A stretch of DNA of 64,000 bases from Pyropia yezoensis (taxonomy: Eukaryota > Rhodophyta > Bangiophyceae > Bangiales > Bangiaceae), in assembly GCA_009829735.1 (NCBI GenBank), contig CM020618.1:40725030-40789029 (forward strand). The letters are read 5' to 3'. Position 1 is the first letter of the stretch, and the number at the start of each line of letters is the position of its first letter. A program made the translations under genes and the position numbers. The notes under the pieces were generated by a model. That model made no database searches, had not been told where the DNA came from, and saw only the letters and a program-made list of their open reading frames with translations. Below, in pieces: positions 30,021-41,659 of this stretch.

Positions 30021-32923
30021 TGTATCACCCTCCCTCTCTCCCTCTTGGGCATGGTGACACTCACTGACTGTTCCCTCCCGCCATCCCCTCCCACCGCTGA
30101 CTGGGGAGGGGCGGTGTTCTACGGAGGGGTAGGGTGGTGCCCGTGAAGAGAGGGAGGGAGCGGTTCATGGGGACGCTCATTTGTTGTGGACGAGCGGGCC
30201 GGAGTAGCTCGTTGGATGGCGACGGACACGGTTGACGACGGGCAGCGGGAAGAGATGGTGTAGTCGACCGCTGGTGTATGATGCGTGGGAGGAGGGAGGC
30301 GGCGAAGGGGAGGGCGGACGGGGAACTAGACGCCGTGTGTCGGCGACCAAGGCGATGTGTGGGGCGGGAGGGGACTTTGGCTGTTCATGTTGCTTGATTG
30401 ACGCGTCGTATTGGTGTGGCTGATGCGTCCGGGAGGTAGCTAGCAGGCGAGGGGTAGCATTGGGGCGAGGGGGCTGAAGATGGGAGGTAGGGGGGGAAGG
30501 CAGGAGGTCAATGAGGCGCAGGGCAGGGGGAGGTGGAGGGTAGGCGACGGAGGGGGGGGAGGATTAGGGTCAAACAACATTTCTAGACCAAACCTAAGAA
30601 CAAAATATCAATGACCATAGGCAGGGAGCTTCGAACTGGTTTGATCACCCTCGTTGTCGGGATCCGGGTGTCCGGTCCCCCCACAAGGTGCCGAACATTT
30701 AACGACACACACTCCGCGTCTCTCGAAGACAGGCAGCCACTGGCAGACTACTTGTGGGGGGCTTGTCCAATCAGGCACCGTCTCGTGTGGATGCTTTGGC
30801 ACCCGACCAGCGGTTGAGCTTGGTACGAATCACAGGGCTGGGGCGCGGGTCAAATAGCTGCCGGGGACCTCCGGGGGCAGGCCATTGGACCGGGGGGGGC
30901 CCCCCAAAGGGGCAACGAAGGCCGCCAAGGAGGCCAGGGGGGCGCAGCCCCGCCGAGCAGAGGCACCGCTTGGAAGCCTGCCCCGGATCACGACCCCGTT
31001 GCGGTCCTGTACAGTACTGTACACTATCCAGGACCACTTTATCCTGGATAGATGATTGGTGGGGGCGCTCGTGGTTCACCCAACCGGCCACAGCTGGTGG
31101 GTGGATGCGGACCAGACCAGTCGCTGGCTGGGCATGTTCCGTGAGGGTGGGGTGGGCGGGTGTCGCCCCGCCTCTTCCGTCAGGACGAGGTTCCTCTTGC
31201 TGCGCGGAAAGTCACAACAAGGGACATGGAAAAAAGTGTTTGAAAATCTGTGCACGTGGCTGACGCGGAGGCACCGCGGGGGGCCGCTGCAGGTGTCTGG
31301 AAAGGGGTGTCTTGGGGAGGTGTCCTGTCCGCGTGCCGCTCAAAGGCCGCCAACGTGACGCTGCCACAACAAAACCAACGTGGAAACCACCGCGAGCCTC
31401 GTCTGTTGCGCCGGTCCTTCGGGCAAACGGGGGGGGCGGAGAGGTCGTTCGTGGGGCTGCCAAGAAGGCGGTCACTCCCACCCCCCCCCCTCCCCCCCCT
31501 GTTTTCGTCCCCGGACAGTGTTTCCTTCCTCACGTCGGGGGGCCGGCGGGGGGCCGCCAGCGTCCGTCAGTGTGCGAGCTCGGCGGGCTTTTGCCGGCAA
31601 CTTTTTCTCAAGAAAACCACTTGGCCGGGTGAGGCCCCCCCCCAAGGCGGCCCCTCTCCACTTGATCCGCCACCACCGCCACCGCCAACCCGCAGGAGGC
31701 TTGCACAGCCAACGCCTTGCAGCAGACCACCCCCTCCACCCGGCCCCGCCAGCCCGCTTCTTCATTGGCGCCGCCGCCGGCCCAGGAGCGCGCTCACAGG
31801 GGATGCACGATTTCTTGGCCACGGGTCACCCCCAGGAACGCAACGTCGACACGTGACGGCGGTAGCCGTGTAAGCCTGTGTCTTTTGCGGTGGGGATGGG
31901 CCCGCCAGCCCCCCTCCCCCCCGCCGGCCACGCCGGCGGCACGGTCTGGCCGTCTGAGCGGCGGCGGCGGCAGCGGCGGCGGCGGTTGTTGGCCGCTGAC
32001 GAAGCCGGCTGTCGTTTTTGTGGCCACCATGCTGCCGACACGCCCTCGAGTGTGCCAATCATTCCTGGCGGTTGCTCGGCGGCGGCGGCGGCTGCGTCAA
32101 TTTTCACAACTTTTCGGCCGCCCTTCGGCGGCGGCAAACAGGTTGGTGCGGCGCGGACGCCCCGCGCAGCCCCCACCCCCGCCACGGCCGGCAGCCAGGC
32201 CCCCGCCCCCCCCCCCCCGCCCGAACAGGCGCCAGATGGGGGGGGAGAGGGAGGGGCTGGGCGGGAGGGGACGGCGCCGCCCAGAGGGGCACCCCAGGCC
32301 ACTGTGCCAAGCCTGTGCCCCTCAACTCGGCCCGGACGGCCCCCCCAGAGCGTGCTTGGGCCGCGTCTCCCGCCCCAGTGCCTGGCGCCCACCCCCCCCC
32401 CCCTCCGCGCTCTGTGGGACGTTCTCGGAGCTCTGAAGTGTGCCCGTAGGTGACGGCCGAGCACCCGCGCCCTTCGCCATCTTGTCCCCGCACACACACA
32501 CCCCAACATCACACACAGTTTGCCCTTCGTCGTGCCGGGCGCGTCCTCATCGCCCCGCCGTAGTTACCGCCCCCCCTCCCACCCCCGTACGCCTGTCCGG
32601 TGTCGTCGCGACGACGGAGCGTTTGACTGTCTCCCGGCCGCGCCCGCGCCCCCCACCCCGCGTCGTGCCCATCGTGCGCCGACTGTTCCCCCCCCTACCC
32701 TTGACGGCCGGTGATCTGGCTTCCCAAAGCCAATTGCCTTGTCTGTCGGCGCTGTAGACGTTGGGGGGGGGGGGGCGGGGGGTAAGGGGGTGCGGGACGT
32801 GTCGGTCGGTCGGTCGGGGCGGAGAGCCCACCACCACCCCGACCCTCCGGTCACACGCCCGTGCATGCGGGTCGTCCGGTGTCGGGGGCGCGCGCGGCAA
32901 TCGCCACCAGCGCCGCGGCCGTC
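30021..32923. other. intergenic and 5' flank of the bHLH gene
   Basis: A G-rich block near 30430-30570 holds many G-runs and could form quadruplexes. An A/T-richer patch at about 30565-30625 stands out from the GC-rich surroundings. From about 31,200 the DNA is extremely GC-rich with C-runs and CCG/CGG tracts. The overlapping ORFs on both strands here look compositional, with no domains. The last few hundred bases probably include the promoter and leader of the bHLH gene, but I see no clear TATA box. Confidence 0.5.
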
Positions 32924-34939
32924 ATGGACGTGCTCCACTTTTTGGACGGCATGAACACCACGGCACCGGGCTTTGTGCCTCAGCCGGGTGGCGGCGGTCA
33001 TGGCACGGGGGTGGCGGAAGGGGGGGGCGGCGTCCACGGGGCACCGTCGGCCGAAGTGGGCCACATGATGGGGGCGGACATGAACAACGAGGAGCTCTTG
33101 CCGTTCCTTGATGGGGACCTGGAGCTGAGCTCCATGTACCTGTCTCCCTCGGATACGCTGGCGCCATCTGCGCCTATCCATGTGCCGACGCACATGGGCG
33201 TTAGCGCCATGGGCCACTTTGGCAGCGTTCCGTCGGCGGGCCTCGACATGGGCGCGGTTGCCGCTGCGCACGCGGCCGCCGCGTACCGGCTGGGTGCACC
33301 AGGCGTTGTGGGCGGCGGGCGTGCGCCCTCGGGCGGGAGCGACCATGACGACGATTCGTCGTCGGGAAATGTGGTTGACACGCTGGAGCTGTTGAGTTCG
33401 AGCCCGACGACCACATATGGCGGCGACGAGCAGCAGCTGCAGGTGCCTGTTGCACCGCTTGGCGGTGCCGCCGGTGGCGGTGGCAGCCGGTCGGTGGTGG
33501 CACCATCGCCTGCACCCCGCTCGCCCGCGTCTGTGCGCAAGCCACCGCTGCGGACGCCTGCGACCTCATCGGTGGCGGCGGCGGTGTCGGGGGCTGCCAA
33601 GCGCGTCAAGCCCCCGCCGGTACGCAAGAGTTCGTCTTCCAACAAGCTGGTGGGGACTCCCCCGTCGGGTTCGTTGGCGGGAATTGCCAAGGCCAAGGCG
33701 ACTGCAAGCCCGCGTGGCTCGTCCGCGGCGCCTGCCAAGCGGTCGGCGGTTGCGGCTAAGCGGTCGTCGGTGGCGGCCAAGAGGACGGCGGCTGCTGCGG
33801 CGACGGCTGCCTCTGCCGCTGCGGCGGCGGCGTCGCGTGGCGGAGATGATGATGGCAGCACCGCTGGCGACGACAGCGACTCCATGTCGGTGGCACCGCC
33901 GGCTACATCCGGCGGCGGCGTGGCTGCGACGGCGGCCACGTCGGCGGCATCGGGTGAGACGGGTGTGCGGGGCATGCGCAAGGACGTGCACAACTCGCAC
34001 ACGCGCAAGTGTCGCGCCAAGGTCAACACGAAGTTTGATGAGCTGCTCACGCTGCTGCCCCCGCATCCGGACAGCTTCCAAGTGAAACACAAGGCCCAGA
34101 TCCTCGATTATACCATCCACATGTACAAGCGGATCCAGGCGCGCAAGAATCAGTTGGAGGCGGAGCTGGCGCTCTCCACGCGCGCCAACCTGGCGGCCTG
34201 GGTGGACACGGTGGTGGCATCATCGCGGACGCTGCCGGATGCGCTGCGGCCGTATCTTCACCTGATCGCGGTGCAGAAGCGCTTCCGGTACGCAGAGCTA
34301 TGGGTGCCCCAGTCGACGGTGGCCGAGGGCGGGGCGGAGGGCAAGAAGGCTGGTGTGCCTGGCTCCCTCTCGTACCGTTCTGGCGACTCGATCGTGCTGT
34401 CTCGGGCAATGGCGCTCTTGCTGCCAGGACCCGTGCCCTCAGCTGGTCAGGCCGACGCTTTCTCGGTCGGCCTGGGCACCCCTGCGGGCGTGTCGGGGCC
34501 CAGTGTGGCGGGCTCGACTGGCGCGGGCGGCTCTGGCGCCTCTTCGCCATCTATTTCTTCCGACGCCCTGGCGGCCGCGGCTGCCGCGGAGGAGGAAACG
34601 ACGCGGGCGATTGAGGAGTTCCGGGACGCCACCGCGTCGTGCGTGGTCCCACCTCGGGTGGGCATGCCCGGTCGTGTGTACTGTTCCATGCGCCCTGAGT
34701 GGCTGCCAATGCTGTCAGACCCGCACGCGTTCATCCGCGCTGAGTACGCGGCTAAGTCGCAGCTGTCCATGTGCCTCGCCGTGCCGGTGCTGCTGTGTGG
34801 GCGTGTTGCGGCGGTGGCGGCCTTCTTTGACACGGGCAAGCGCCCGTATGACGCGTCGGTGGTGGGCCTTGCGCACGATGTCGCCAACCTGGTTGGTAAC
34901 GCTTTTGGGGCGGCGAAGGCCAGCGGCGGCCTTCACTAG
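32924..34939 (+). CDS. bHLH transcription factor with C-terminal GAF-like domain
   Basis: This is an intronless gene of 671 aa. The frame is open from 32861 but its first ATG is at 32924 (GTCATGG). The N-terminus is acidic and Gly-rich with short hydrophobic motifs (LLPFLDGDLEL), typical of activation regions. A basic Ala/Ser-rich part has repeated AKRS and KR clusters usable as nuclear signals. The bHLH lies at about 350-412 (HNSHTRKCRAKVNTKFDELL, loop, KAQILDYTIHMYKRIQ). Residues about 450-664 resemble a split GAF sensor fold (RYAELWVP, later VGMPGRV, then AVPVLLCGRVAAVAAFF). In the basic region the E of the usual H-N-x-x-E-R-x-R-R is T and one R is C, so E-box recognition may be altered. 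It is a host gene, convergent with DIM1. Target genes and GAF ligand are unknown. Confidence 0.85.
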   Translation: MDVLHFLDGMNTTAPGFVPQPGGGGHGTGVAEGGGGVHGAPSAEVGHMMGADMNNEELLPFLDGDLELSSMYLSPSDTLAPSAPIHVPTHMGVSAMGHFGSVPSAGLDMGAVAAAHAAAAYRLGAPGVVGGGRAPSGGSDHDDDSSSGNVVDTLELLSSSPTTTYGGDEQQLQVPVAPLGGAAGGGGSRSVVAPSPAPRSPASVRKPPLRTPATSSVAAAVSGAAKRVKPPPVRKSSSSNKLVGTPPSGSLAGIAKAKATASPRGSSAAPAKRSAVAAKRSSVAAKRTAAAAATAASAAAAAASRGGDDDGSTAGDDSDSMSVAPPATSGGGVAATAATSAASGETGVRGMRKDVHNSHTRKCRAKVNTKFDELLTLLPPHPDSFQVKHKAQILDYTIHMYKRIQARKNQLEAELALSTRANLAAWVDTVVASSRTLPDALRPYLHLIAVQKRFRYAELWVPQSTVAEGGAEGKKAGVPGSLSYRSGDSIVLSRAMALLLPGPVPSAGQADAFSVGLGTPAGVSGPSVAGSTGAGGSGASSPSISSDALAAAAAAEEETTRAIEEFRDATASCVVPPRVGMPGRVYCSMRPEWLPMLSDPHAFIRAEYAAKSQLSMCLAVPVLLCGRVAAVAAFFDTGKRPYDASVVGLAHDVANLVGNAFGAAKASGGLH

Positions 34940-36910
34940 CCGGCAGGCAAGATGGTCGCCCCGCTGCGTGCGCGCGGATGGCGCCGTCGGCCCCGGTTGG
35001 TGTGTGCGTTGTTCCTGGCTTCGTTTCAAGTGTTTGGCCCCGTGACTGGGTGGACCGGTCCACCTCGACTGTTGCCGCGAAGTTGCTGTTTCCGCCACCG
35101 TCTACGTCTGTGGCGGTGCAGGGCTCCGCGTGCCAACCAGGTCTGAGCGCTCGCTGCTTCACCCTGGCGTAGAGACTGTCCTGTCTCCGCTGTGTCACCT
35201 CCCCGTCTGATTTTGTATCGTCTTCCTCTTTTTTGGGGTGGTCGCTGCCCCTGCCGCGTCAAGCCGATCTTGTTGTCGCCTCCGCCATCGTTGCTGCCGC
35301 CGTCTTATCTGCGGTATGCGCGGGCTTGTGCGTTCCACACTACGTCAGTTCAGACGTCGCTCTGGCACCCCTCCTTCGCCTCCCATGTCGTCTGTACTGT
35401 TCTGTCTCCCTTTCGTTGTGTCTCTTTTCCTTGCATTGGTTGGGACCCCCCGTGTGGCCTGCACACCTTTGATGTGTGTGTGGCCTGCACTTGGTTTTTG
35501 CGGGGTGTGGTCTCGTTGACTTGTTGATGTGGGGACCGGACCTAGGCATCCACGTTGCCGTCCAGTGCCTTGCTGCCATCGCCGTCTATTTCTGCGATGG
35601 TGCAGGCGTGTGCGTGCCACAAGTGTCGATGCCTGCCGGGGGCTGGGCCCTGCTTTGTCTTTGCCATTCCTTCACCGTTCTGGTGTCCTTTCTTTGTACA
35701 CCTGGAGCAAATGAAGTATCAGGCTGCGTTTTCTCGACACACCCTCTTCTGCATCGACGCGCGTGTCCGTGTCCCGTGGTGAAACCGGGGCACGGTGTGG
35801 GGGTTGTACGCATCTGCGTGCACGGGAACCTCTCCTCAGTTCGCCACGTTGCTCTAGCATGGGTGCACCAGACTTGCGTCGTCAGTATATGAGGACCCCC
35901 TATGGTGCGCATGAACATGAGGAGCGCTGTTGCGAAATTTCTGCGCCCGTCTGCCCCTCCGTCCTCGCTGGTTGTCCCCTCTTCTCGATCAAACGGAGCG
36001 AACGCATTTAGGCTGGGGACACTCGCCATCGGAACGTGGACGTGCTGACGCTGGCCGAGTCACGCGCGCCCCCCCCAACCGCACACCGCCCACCAGGGAC
36101 TGGGCATACAATTGGCTTCTGAATGACGTCCTGACAGGTATCAGAGAGCAGCCGTGCAGTTGCTGCCATTCAGTTGGTGCTGCCAGTGAGCGCCATTGGC
36201 GCTTCCCAGGACGGTGGGCGCCAGGTGGATCGTGAGATATCCTGCACCCCGCTGACACCCAAGTAAAAGTGCTCACGGTACGCCCCTCAAGCGTCAACGG
36301 AAGGCCCATTGCACGGCTCTGCTGCTGTTGCTTCACTGCCCCTTTATTCTGCGGTTTGCTCCCAGGCCCTCCCTATGGCTGGTCAAGCAATGACAGCGGC
36401 CGACCTCACCGCAATCCCTCACCACAGTCCATTCCAGCCACACCCCAAGAGGCCACTCAACCACCCACCGTGGCGCACGGGTGCGCAAAAGAAAAACAAG
36501 CAACAATACGGACGAGTCGTTAGCAGAGAGCACTGCCCAGCGCCACCACGGCTGCGCCGTGAACGGTGCGCGTCCCCACCCCCACGCCATACGGACGTCT
36601 CCACGACGCCGTGGCCGACAGGGGCCACATGACAGATACGGGCCACATAACAAACACGGGGCAACGACAACCTCCCCACTGGTAACGAGCCGTTGAGACA
36701 GTAGCACCTGGCGGCCCCCCTCCTCGTACCCCACGGGGCAACGTTCAAATCGTTTCAACCCACACAGTACCTTTAGGAGTACACCTGCCTTCCGCCCCCT
36801 GGCAACGGTGGCGCCCGAAGCGCCGTCTGCTCGCCCGAAGACCGGGGAGGAAGGAGAGGGAAGCGGGGGTGCGACCGCCATGGGCGCACAGCCCCCGACC
36901 CCCCTCCCAC
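34940..36910. other. 3' flanks between two convergent genes
   Basis: This is T/C- and G/T-rich DNA between the stop codons of the bHLH gene and DIM1. It presumably holds both 3' UTRs. Several ORFs of 60-150 codons overlap on both strands with no domain. I see nothing I can call a gene. Confidence 0.5.
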
Positions 36911-37339
36911 TCAGTACCGGTACTTGGTTGAGTAGTCCCGCGGGCTGACGACAAGCCCCCGTCCCTTGCGCGCGCCGCGGTAGACCACCTCGACAATGTC
37001 AATAAACTCGCCCGCGTCGCGCATCGGCCAGTTGATCTTGTTGTTGTTGCCTGTCCCCGCGTCGACCATGATGTGCTTGTTGCGGAAGAAGAACATGACG
37101 CTCACGGCGTCGACCAGCTCGTACATGGTGTTGAAGTCGGGCACCTCGACGGTGTCGACGAGGTAGACGACGCCAAAGTTTTTGATCGTCTCGGCCGCCT
37201 TGTACAGCGTCTCATCGAAAAGCATACACGCGGGGTCGGCGTCGGAGCCAAAGCGGATGACAACGACGCGGTCCTCTTCCGCGAGGATGGCCTGGTCCAC
37301 AGCGTAGCCAGAGTGCAGGTGCGGCAGCATATACGACAT
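36911..37339 (-). CDS. DIM1: DIM1/TXNL4A-type U5 snRNP 15-kDa protein
   Basis: The protein is 142 aa, the usual length of this highly conserved family. It is a thioredoxin-fold component of the U5 snRNP and U4/U6.U5 tri-snRNP, needed for pre-mRNA splicing in the nucleus. Diagnostic stretches are the start MSYMLPHLHSGYAVDQAIL, EEDRVVVIRFG, VMFFFRNKHIM, GTGNNNKINW and the C-terminus KGRGLVVSPRDYSTKYRY. The CxxC redox site of true thioredoxins is absent, as expected. I start at 37339, because the frame extends 33 codons upstream to 37438 but only the inner ATG fits the family. There is no intron. Confidence 0.97.
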   Translation of the reverse strand: MSYMLPHLHSGYAVDQAILAEEDRVVVIRFGSDADPACMLFDETLYKAAETIKNFGVVYLVDTVEVPDFNTMYELVDAVSVMFFFRNKHIMVDAGTGNNNKINWPMRDAGEFIDIVEVVYRGARKGRGLVVSPRDYSTKYRY

Positions 37340-39480
37340 ACTGACAAGCAGGGGAGGGGAAGTGGGCGAAGGAGGGCAGGGGAAGGGGTGGGGGAGTAGG
37401 GTGGAATGGCTGGGCAACGGGGCCGCGAAAAGCGGCACGCCCTCCGCCCGTGGCAGCCCGTTGGCTCACAGGTGTGGTAGCAGCAGCCGCTGGTGCAGTA
37501 GGGCGCGAGTATGTGCCAGATGCGCCGTAAAGAGCACGGCCGCAACGCGGGCGACGTGGGTAAACCACACCGCGTGCGCCGGGCGAAGACAACATACAAA
37601 GAGCAGGACGTTGCAGAGTGCACGCTGTGCTGGCGCGCCACGTGGGCGCACGTGACGGCGCACGAGATGGGTGCAGCACAGACGAAAGTGAGCCACACCC
37701 AATGGCCGACCCAAAGACTGATGTCAGTTTTCGTGTGGCCCCGTAAAGCGCTAAGAAAATCAAAAGCATCCCTAATCAACACAAACATATATTAGATGGA
37801 AAATTCATACCCAGACGCCTTTTCCCAGACGTCCCTTCCGAGACGCCTTTCCCAGACGCCGTTTTGATTTCAATCACGTAGATGTATCCTGCGAGGAAGG
37901 TAATTCAAGTCACACCTCTGAGAACGAGAAAACCCTGACTGTACGACCCTCACGCCAGCGACAGCGCGTCTCGCGAACAGCACAGCGATGTATTTCACTC
38001 ACCCATACTACATCAGCATTTTTGTTCATTAACTAAAAGCACATTCGTGAAAACACCCTGAAAAGTCTAGCCTTTGAAAGGACTTGCTGCTCGGTGCAGC
38101 GAAGAAGGCTTGTGTGCTCACTCACACGCTTGCGTGTTCACGATCACCCGCGCCAAAGACCGCTTGTGTCGGTGAGAGGGCTGAAAGACCGAGGCGGCAG
38201 CCCCAATGGCGGTCACAAACAACAGCAGCCCCCTTCGCGCGCTTTTCACCTCCGCCTCAGGCGTCCCCACTGGCCCGCCAGCAGCGCAGCAGGGCATAAA
38301 AGGGCTCCACGCATGTATGGTTTTTCGTTCTGAAGTGGAGTGCACAAGCAAGCTCTTGAGAATGCTCTGGGCCAAAAAGCCTATTATTTTTTGCAGCTCA
38401 CTTTTTTTGGGGCAGTTGAGAACAACGGACCATTTATTTTAACACACCAGAAGGCGCGCCGTGAGCTGGGCTCAGCTGTAGTGCATGGTGTGTACGTTGC
38501 GGGGAGTCAGTACGCCACCATATACGAGCATGGAAGCTCAATACTTCAGAAAGCGGAAGGAGAGCTGATCCGCGTACCCCGGAAGAGTACGGGGAGAACA
38601 GGTTCACAGTAAGTTCACGGTGGGTTCACGTGCGCGGGTAGCAAACTTTGCCAGACATTTAATGTCTCCCACACTGCGCAGCTTGCGTCTCAGACAAGGT
38701 TCAGGAAGTGCTGTAATGCAACTGTGCGTGCAGCGGAACCTATCCAAAAGGTCGACATTTTTGTACATCTCGGGTGCAGAGTGCAATTTGACATTTCAAT
38801 CACGTGTACTAATCATTTCGCTTTCGCACGACAACCAAGTAGGCTAGGGAGAGGAGCTTCGCCAACATTGCGTTGGACCCATGTGGGAATCGAGATGTAC
38901 CTGCATCCTCCAAAATTTGCCGGGTGCACCATGCTCCTGCCTTCTCAGAGTTCCTCGGCTCGGGCCGCGCTCCAGACAGCGGGCCACGGAGCGGCCGGGT
39001 CGACGTATGGAAGTAGCACGCCATGCAGGGCTTCAAACCAAAACTATCGCAATACCGACTAAAATTTGAGATCACCAGGCGGTCGGGGCGCCCACCAGCG
39101 CAACAGTGCTTATTGTGCTTCCAGTAAAGAATTGATGGTGTCGAGTCAAGAGAATGTCATGAAGTACTGCACATTTGGCCTTGAATGGTACATACAGCAT
39201 TGTGCATGTGCCCCAAGCGAGAACTCATTTCAGATGTACAACAACCTGGCAATTGAGCCTTTGTCGGCCGCCTCGCGTGGAACAATATCCAGATCGGGCG
39301 TCCCAAATCTGCAGTCGTCGACAGCGGGGGCATTGTGCCCACCACCGTGGAGAGCACCATCTTCTTCCCGCGGTCCGTCCCTGTCGAGGACACCTTATCG
39401 TACCGTGCATAGTGACAGAGCCCCCTCGCGAGCCGTTCCTTGACGTCACGCCCACATCAGCTGCTGATTCGTCAGCAGCG
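37340..39480. other. DIM1 5' flank and intergenic, no supported gene
   Basis: Base composition drops toward A/T from about 37,780, unlike the GC-rich flanks. It contains the short tandem repeat listed separately. ORFs up to about 125 codons have no recognisable domain. Divergent promoters for DIM1 and the Cys-rich gene could lie here. Confidence 0.5.
37809..37862. repeat. imperfect tandem repeat upstream of DIM1
   Basis: Four units with the core CAGACGCC or GAGACGCC, each followed by a short pyrimidine run (TTTTCC-like), occur about 470 bp upstream of the DIM1 ATG. It could be a cluster of protein-binding sites or a chance microsatellite. Confidence 0.6.
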
Positions 39481-41164
39481 ATGAGTGGCGGTGCAGCCCC
39501 ACCGCAGGTGACTCCGGGGATTCCTCCTGCAGGTATGCCAGAGCTTCTCCAACAGCTTTCATATGACTTGATTTTGACGGTGGCTGCTCGCACGAGGCCC
39601 CACCCTAACTTATAGGATGCTCATCGCTTCATTTTTTTTTTGGGTGACATTGTGCCTTTTTGCTCTTCAGACATTGTACCCCATGCCAGAAACCCATCAG
39701 CCGCGCGAGGCTCTCGCGCCACTCGAACCGCAGCCCTTCCCACTTGCGGGGCCTGCGGGCACCAGAAGGTTGGCCGGAACGGAAAGACACATTATTTAGG
39801 TAATTGTGTACTCGTGGACGGCAGGGTCCAGTGCCCCGCCTCTCTACTGTCAAGCCATGCGTTTTACACTGGCGCACCCTGTGGCGATCGGGCCTGCCTG
39901 TGCAAAAAGGCGTACGTCGTGGGATATCTATCTACTGTGTGTTTGCTGCTCGTAATTCTGGCTGTCAGATGCTCGCTGTGGGTCTCGTGCTGTTTACCTA
40001 CTCATTATGTTGTGGCCTGATTGCACATGTCTGCTTCGTTTCTTTGGCTGATTGACGTTTTTTTTTTTTTTTGCAGCTGCCGTAAATGCCGCCGTCTGGG
40101 GCATGATCAGAAGACCATCGCTCTGGACACCAGCTTCAAACGGAACATCACCGCCGCTGGGGTGTCCTTTACCAAGAAGCCCCACAAGCTTTTATCGTTT
40201 AAGCACTATGTCTGCCAGGCGTCCACGGCGGAATTTTCTTCGCAGGAGATCAGCCGCGCTCGGGCCGAATATGCTGCCGCAGACGAGGCGCTGAATGCGG
40301 CGGCGGCTCGCCGGACGGATCCCGTGGCCAACATTGCAGACGACGTGACGCCTGTTACGGCGACCGTTTCCGCTTTGGCGGCGGCCGGATCGTCTGCTGC
40401 GGCTCTGGCACCCCAGAATTTGGCGGCTACGCGCGAGCAGGCTGAATGCGCTGATCTGAGACTGTCGGCGGTGGCCAGCGAGTTGAGCGGGGCCATTACA
40501 GCGTCAACGGGTCGGCCGAGCGGGATCACCACCAACAACGCTCCTGCCGCGGCATTGGCCACCCTGTTTGGACGCCAACAGGCTGCCGATCGAGTGGGTG
40601 CTAAGCGCCTGAGGGACGTCACCATTGGCCTGTCTGTCCCATCCGGGTCAAATCGCCTGTACGCTCTCAGCGGGCTAGTTGATTGCGCATCTGCAAGGCC
40701 GGTTTGTCCGTCTTTTTACTCCTTTTGCAACGACCTCTTTCTAACAGCACTCGTGGAGCTCTCATTTGTTTTTGCTTCTTGGTTTTTATGATGGTCCTGT
40801 CTGCTGCGCGTCTTAAGCCGACAGTAACAAGCGAGAGGCTCGTGTTGTTGGGCCGGGGGCTGCTGAGGTTCCCCGGCCGAGATCGCCCCGGCGTCTGCGG
40901 CTGTCGCCGAGCAAGGCGGAGATGGATCTGGCTGAGTACATTTTCCAGGATGAGACGGGTGAGCGGCGGGAAGCCTTGCTCGGGCTTGTCACTGATGCTG
41001 CCGATAAGTACGGCATTCGCAGATCCACGTTGGCTGGGTCTGCGGATGTCGCCACAGTGACCGACCACCACCTCTCTGGTATAGACGCAACGGACCTTGC
41101 GCGGGCTAGCTACGTAGCAAGTTGCGGCGACTGGATCCGCATGTTGCGTGCACCGTCGAGCTGA
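39481..41164 (+). CDS. candidate four-exon gene, Cys-rich protein of unknown function
   Basis: My model is exons 39481-39532, 39671-39911, 40077-40658 and 40825-41164, giving 1,215 nt or 404 aa. Introns are 138, 165 and 166 nt. Donors are CAG|GTATGC, GGC|GTACGT and CCT|GTACGC. The first two acceptors are preceded by strong T-tracts ending in CAG; the third ends in ACAG. The N-terminal half has spaced cysteines (TCGACGHQK, YLGNC, QCP, PCGDRACLC, CRKCRRLGH, HYVC) that suggest zinc binding, the middle is Ala-rich and probably helical, and the C-terminus is an acidic helical segment (MDLAEYIFQDETGERREALL). I recognise no family. It might be a host gene or part of an old transposon. The second donor is the least certain splice site; the start could be further upstream. 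Confidence 0.5.
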
Positions 41165-41654
41165 CCTCTGTAGTTTTTTTTAATCGTGTTGTGTCACTTT
41201 GGCGTGTAGTAAAGATTTGGATGTTTTCAATGTTTACTTGCCTGCAGACGATCGCGTCTGTGAGCGCCAACGGCGCGGTAGTCCCGCACTACGCGAAGCC
41301 GCCCGCCACCGATGCCGCCGCCGCGGTCGCCTCCGCCGCCCCTACCACCGCCGCTGGCGGCCGCGGTTACGAAGCCGCGGCTACTGCCGGTGTGGCGGTC
41401 CCCGTGGGGGCGGACGCGCCCCCGGTGGGGCCATTTTCCGCCTGCGTCGTCATGGCCGGGGCGGCTGCGGCGGCGGTGACGGCGGCCAGTCCCGCCGTTG
41501 TGGGGCCGCCGTTCCTCCTCGTTGATTGCGCGACCGCCGCCGCTGCGTCGGCTGGCGGGCGACGGTGGGGCCTGCTGGAACGTGGTGGGCGCGTTGGTGG
41601 CGCTGCCCCGCCTGGGCGTACCAGTCGGCGGCTCGCCGGCGCACTGAATGTGTG
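41165..41654. other. 3' flank of the Cys-rich gene, GC-rich
   Basis: CCG/GCC-rich tracts at about 41290-41600 open several overlapping ORFs with Ala- or Arg-rich translations and no domain. The stretch ends at the insertion site of element D. Confidence 0.5.
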
Positions 41655-41659
41655 CGGGG
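41655..41659. repeat. target site duplication CGGGG, left side of element D
   Basis: It matches 62610-62614 immediately beyond the other LTR. Confidence 0.85.

Noticed and set aside
31180-32860. Many overlapping ORFs of 100-260 codons before the bHLH gene
   Set aside because: The DNA is extremely GC-rich and frames are open on both strands. Translations are Pro/Arg/Gly-rich without motifs.
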